NCBI GenBank assembly: GCA_021783455.1
Contig: JAJXTW010000006.1
Coordinates: 1-33,572, forward strand
DNA length: 33,572 nucleotides
Source: Nitrospirota bacterium
Lineage (GTDB): Bacteria > Nitrospirota > UBA9217
Reading direction: 5' to 3'
Part shown: in pieces, positions 32,748 through 33,572 of the stretch
Layout of the letters: every line of letters starts with the position of its first letter
How positions within the stretch are numbered: position 1 is the stretch's first letter
Made by a program: the position numbers and the translations under genes
The notes under the pieces: generated by a model
Database searches by the model: none
What the model saw: the letters and a program-made list of their open reading frames with translations, nothing else
What the model was told of the DNA's origin: nothing

Positions 32748-33401
32748 TCAACGGATATGGCCCCGTTCATCAGCTTCCAGATAGGCCTCTTCAGCAGGCG
32801 AAAGGTCCACCTCGTCGAATCCGTTAATCATGGGCATTACATGCCCTATGAATGAATGTCCTGTCGTGAGCATATAGACGTGTATGGTTACGAACGCCGC
32901 GATGGCGAAAGCCGCGGCAGTATGGATCAGCGCAACAGTCGCGAACGGTGTGCCGGAGGAGGTGAAGCGCTCCCACAAACCATAGGTCAGATAAGCAACC
33001 CCCGAAAGCCAGATTGCCGGGAACAACACCAGCTTGAGCGACAGATAGGTCAGGGCCTGCAGAGGATTGAGCTTGCGGTTATAGGCCTTTCTGAAAGGAT
33101 GCGATTCGCCCTTGAAGATGCCGTAGGAGTAAAACCGGACCACGCGCCAGAGCCCCTGGCTGGTCGGCAGGAACTGTTTCCAGACGCCCGTGGTCAGGAT
33201 CCAGGAAATGGCGAACAACCACAGGACCATGACCCCCAGGGCGCTGTAAGTGTGGATCCTGTCAGCGAGTTCAACGCTGATCAGGTGATGAAAGCCGTGG
33301 ATGCCGAACCCGGTAAAGAGCAGCGTCACGATCAGCGCCATCTGCGTCCAGTGCCAGAACCGCTCGAAGCGGCTGTAGATCATTACTTTTCGCGTACTCA
33401 T
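32748..33401 (-). CDS. Di-haem cytochrome b of the b561/HyaC type
   Basis: A 217-residue membrane protein with four main helices. Candidate haem ligands are H17 (FERFWHWTQ), H50 (DRIHTYSAL) and histidines in the C-terminal helices (LIHTAAAF, VTIHVYML). The pattern RFWHW with paired late histidines is that of b-type subunits of hydrogenases, formate dehydrogenases and multihaem reductases, which exchange electrons with the quinone pool. Its ATG overlaps the cytochrome c stop by one base (TAATG), and AGGAGG is just upstream, so the two subunits are translated together. The terminal acceptor or donor is not visible. Confidence 0.88.
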   Translation of the reverse strand: MSTRKVMIYSRFERFWHWTQMALIVTLLFTGFGIHGFHHLISVELADRIHTYSALGVMVLWLFAISWILTTGVWKQFLPTSQGLWRVVRFYSYGIFKGESHPFRKAYNRKLNPLQALTYLSLKLVLFPAIWLSGVAYLTYGLWERFTSSGTPFATVALIHTAAAFAIAAFVTIHVYMLTTGHSFIGHVMPMINGFDEVDLSPAEEAYLEADERGHIR

Positions 33402-33571
33402 TATTTTCTCCTCCTCTTGGCCAGGAAACCACGGACAGCGGCATGAACCAGCACGCCGAGGAATACCGAGAAGAAGCCGAGCAATCCGACGCCGTCAACC
33501 CATTTATTATAGTCCCGGCCGGACAGGTAAAAGCCGTTGACATTTTTCAACCTGCCTTTCCTCGCGTGGCA
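33401..33571 (-). CDS. C-terminus of a membrane-anchored multihaem cytochrome c (partial)
   Basis: Only the last 56 residues lie in the window; the start is beyond base 33572. The fragment begins with Cys-His, consistent with the end of a CxxCH haem site, continues ARKGRLKNVNG, then a single hydrophobic helix (VGLLGFFSVFLGVLVHAAV) and a basic end (FLAKRRRK), the normal anchor with its cytoplasmic positive stop. Its TAA overlaps the cytochrome b start. Together they resemble tetrahaem or octahaem reductase complexes of anaerobes, but the number of haems cannot be seen. Confidence 0.7.
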   Translation of the reverse strand, partial: CHARKGRLKNVNGFYLSGRDYNKWVDGVGLLGFFSVFLGVLVHAAVRGFLAKRRRK

Positions 33572-33572
33572 T

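Overview
The window is about 33.6 kb of GC-rich chromosomal DNA from a Gram-negative, probably anaerobic bacterium. An outer-membrane beta-barrel protein, a BamE-type lipoprotein and several signal-peptide proteins point to a double membrane. The indolepyruvate:ferredoxin oxidoreductase, phenylacetate-CoA ligase and membrane-anchored multihaem cytochrome point to anaerobic respiration or fermentation. The gene mix resembles Nitrospirota (Thermodesulfovibrio relatives) or the former Deltaproteobacteria. That placement is inferred from gene content, since no rRNA or marker gene is present. I see no tRNA, rRNA, CRISPR array, insertion sequence or phage gene.

Layout. 1-3258 (+): the end of a sensor histidine kinase, coupled by ATGA overlap to an HAMP-GAF-HD-GYP c-di-GMP phosphodiesterase. 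3372-4448 (-): an old-yellow-enzyme reductase. 4809-5729 (+): an outer-membrane barrel protein. 5746-9725 (-): iorB, iorA and paaK, an aryl-pyruvate/aryl-acetate CoA module, followed on the other strand by a PaaI-type thioesterase (10040-10447). 10786-12882 (+): an MFS carrier and a two-CBS-domain protein, separated by REP-like hairpins and gene debris. 12893-14553 (-): a 14-helix drug-efflux MFS behind a 31-codon upstream ORF. 14745-16249 (-): a compact operon of DUF134 regulator, NifX-like protein, DsrE protein and ArsR regulator, with a perfect 24-bp palindrome over its promoter. 16418-21398 (-): a metal-permease-like protein, a plasma-membrane-type H+-ATPase, a PAS histidine kinase and a small periplasmic protein. 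21541-27271 (-): an M1-peptidase/ChaN/PDZ fusion, a rhomboid protease, an S41 protease without its usual lysine, and a BamE-like lipoprotein. 27413-30098 (-): mprF and a small overlapping ORF with a textbook -1 frameshift arrangement. 30280-33571 (-): a diguanylate cyclase, a double-domain universal stress protein, a TrmO-like protein, a cytochrome b and the C-terminus of a multihaem cytochrome c.

Common themes are envelope quality control (three proteases, MprF, BamE), c-di-GMP turnover (one HD-GYP and one GGDEF protein), redox/sulfur/metal sensing (DUF134-NifX-DsrE-ArsR) and anaerobic aromatic-acid metabolism. The signals most worth following are the possible programmed frameshift after mprF, the palindromic operator with its four-gene operon, the M1-ChaN-PDZ fusion, and the upstream ORF of the efflux pump. 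All functional assignments come from reading motifs by eye; no database search was run.
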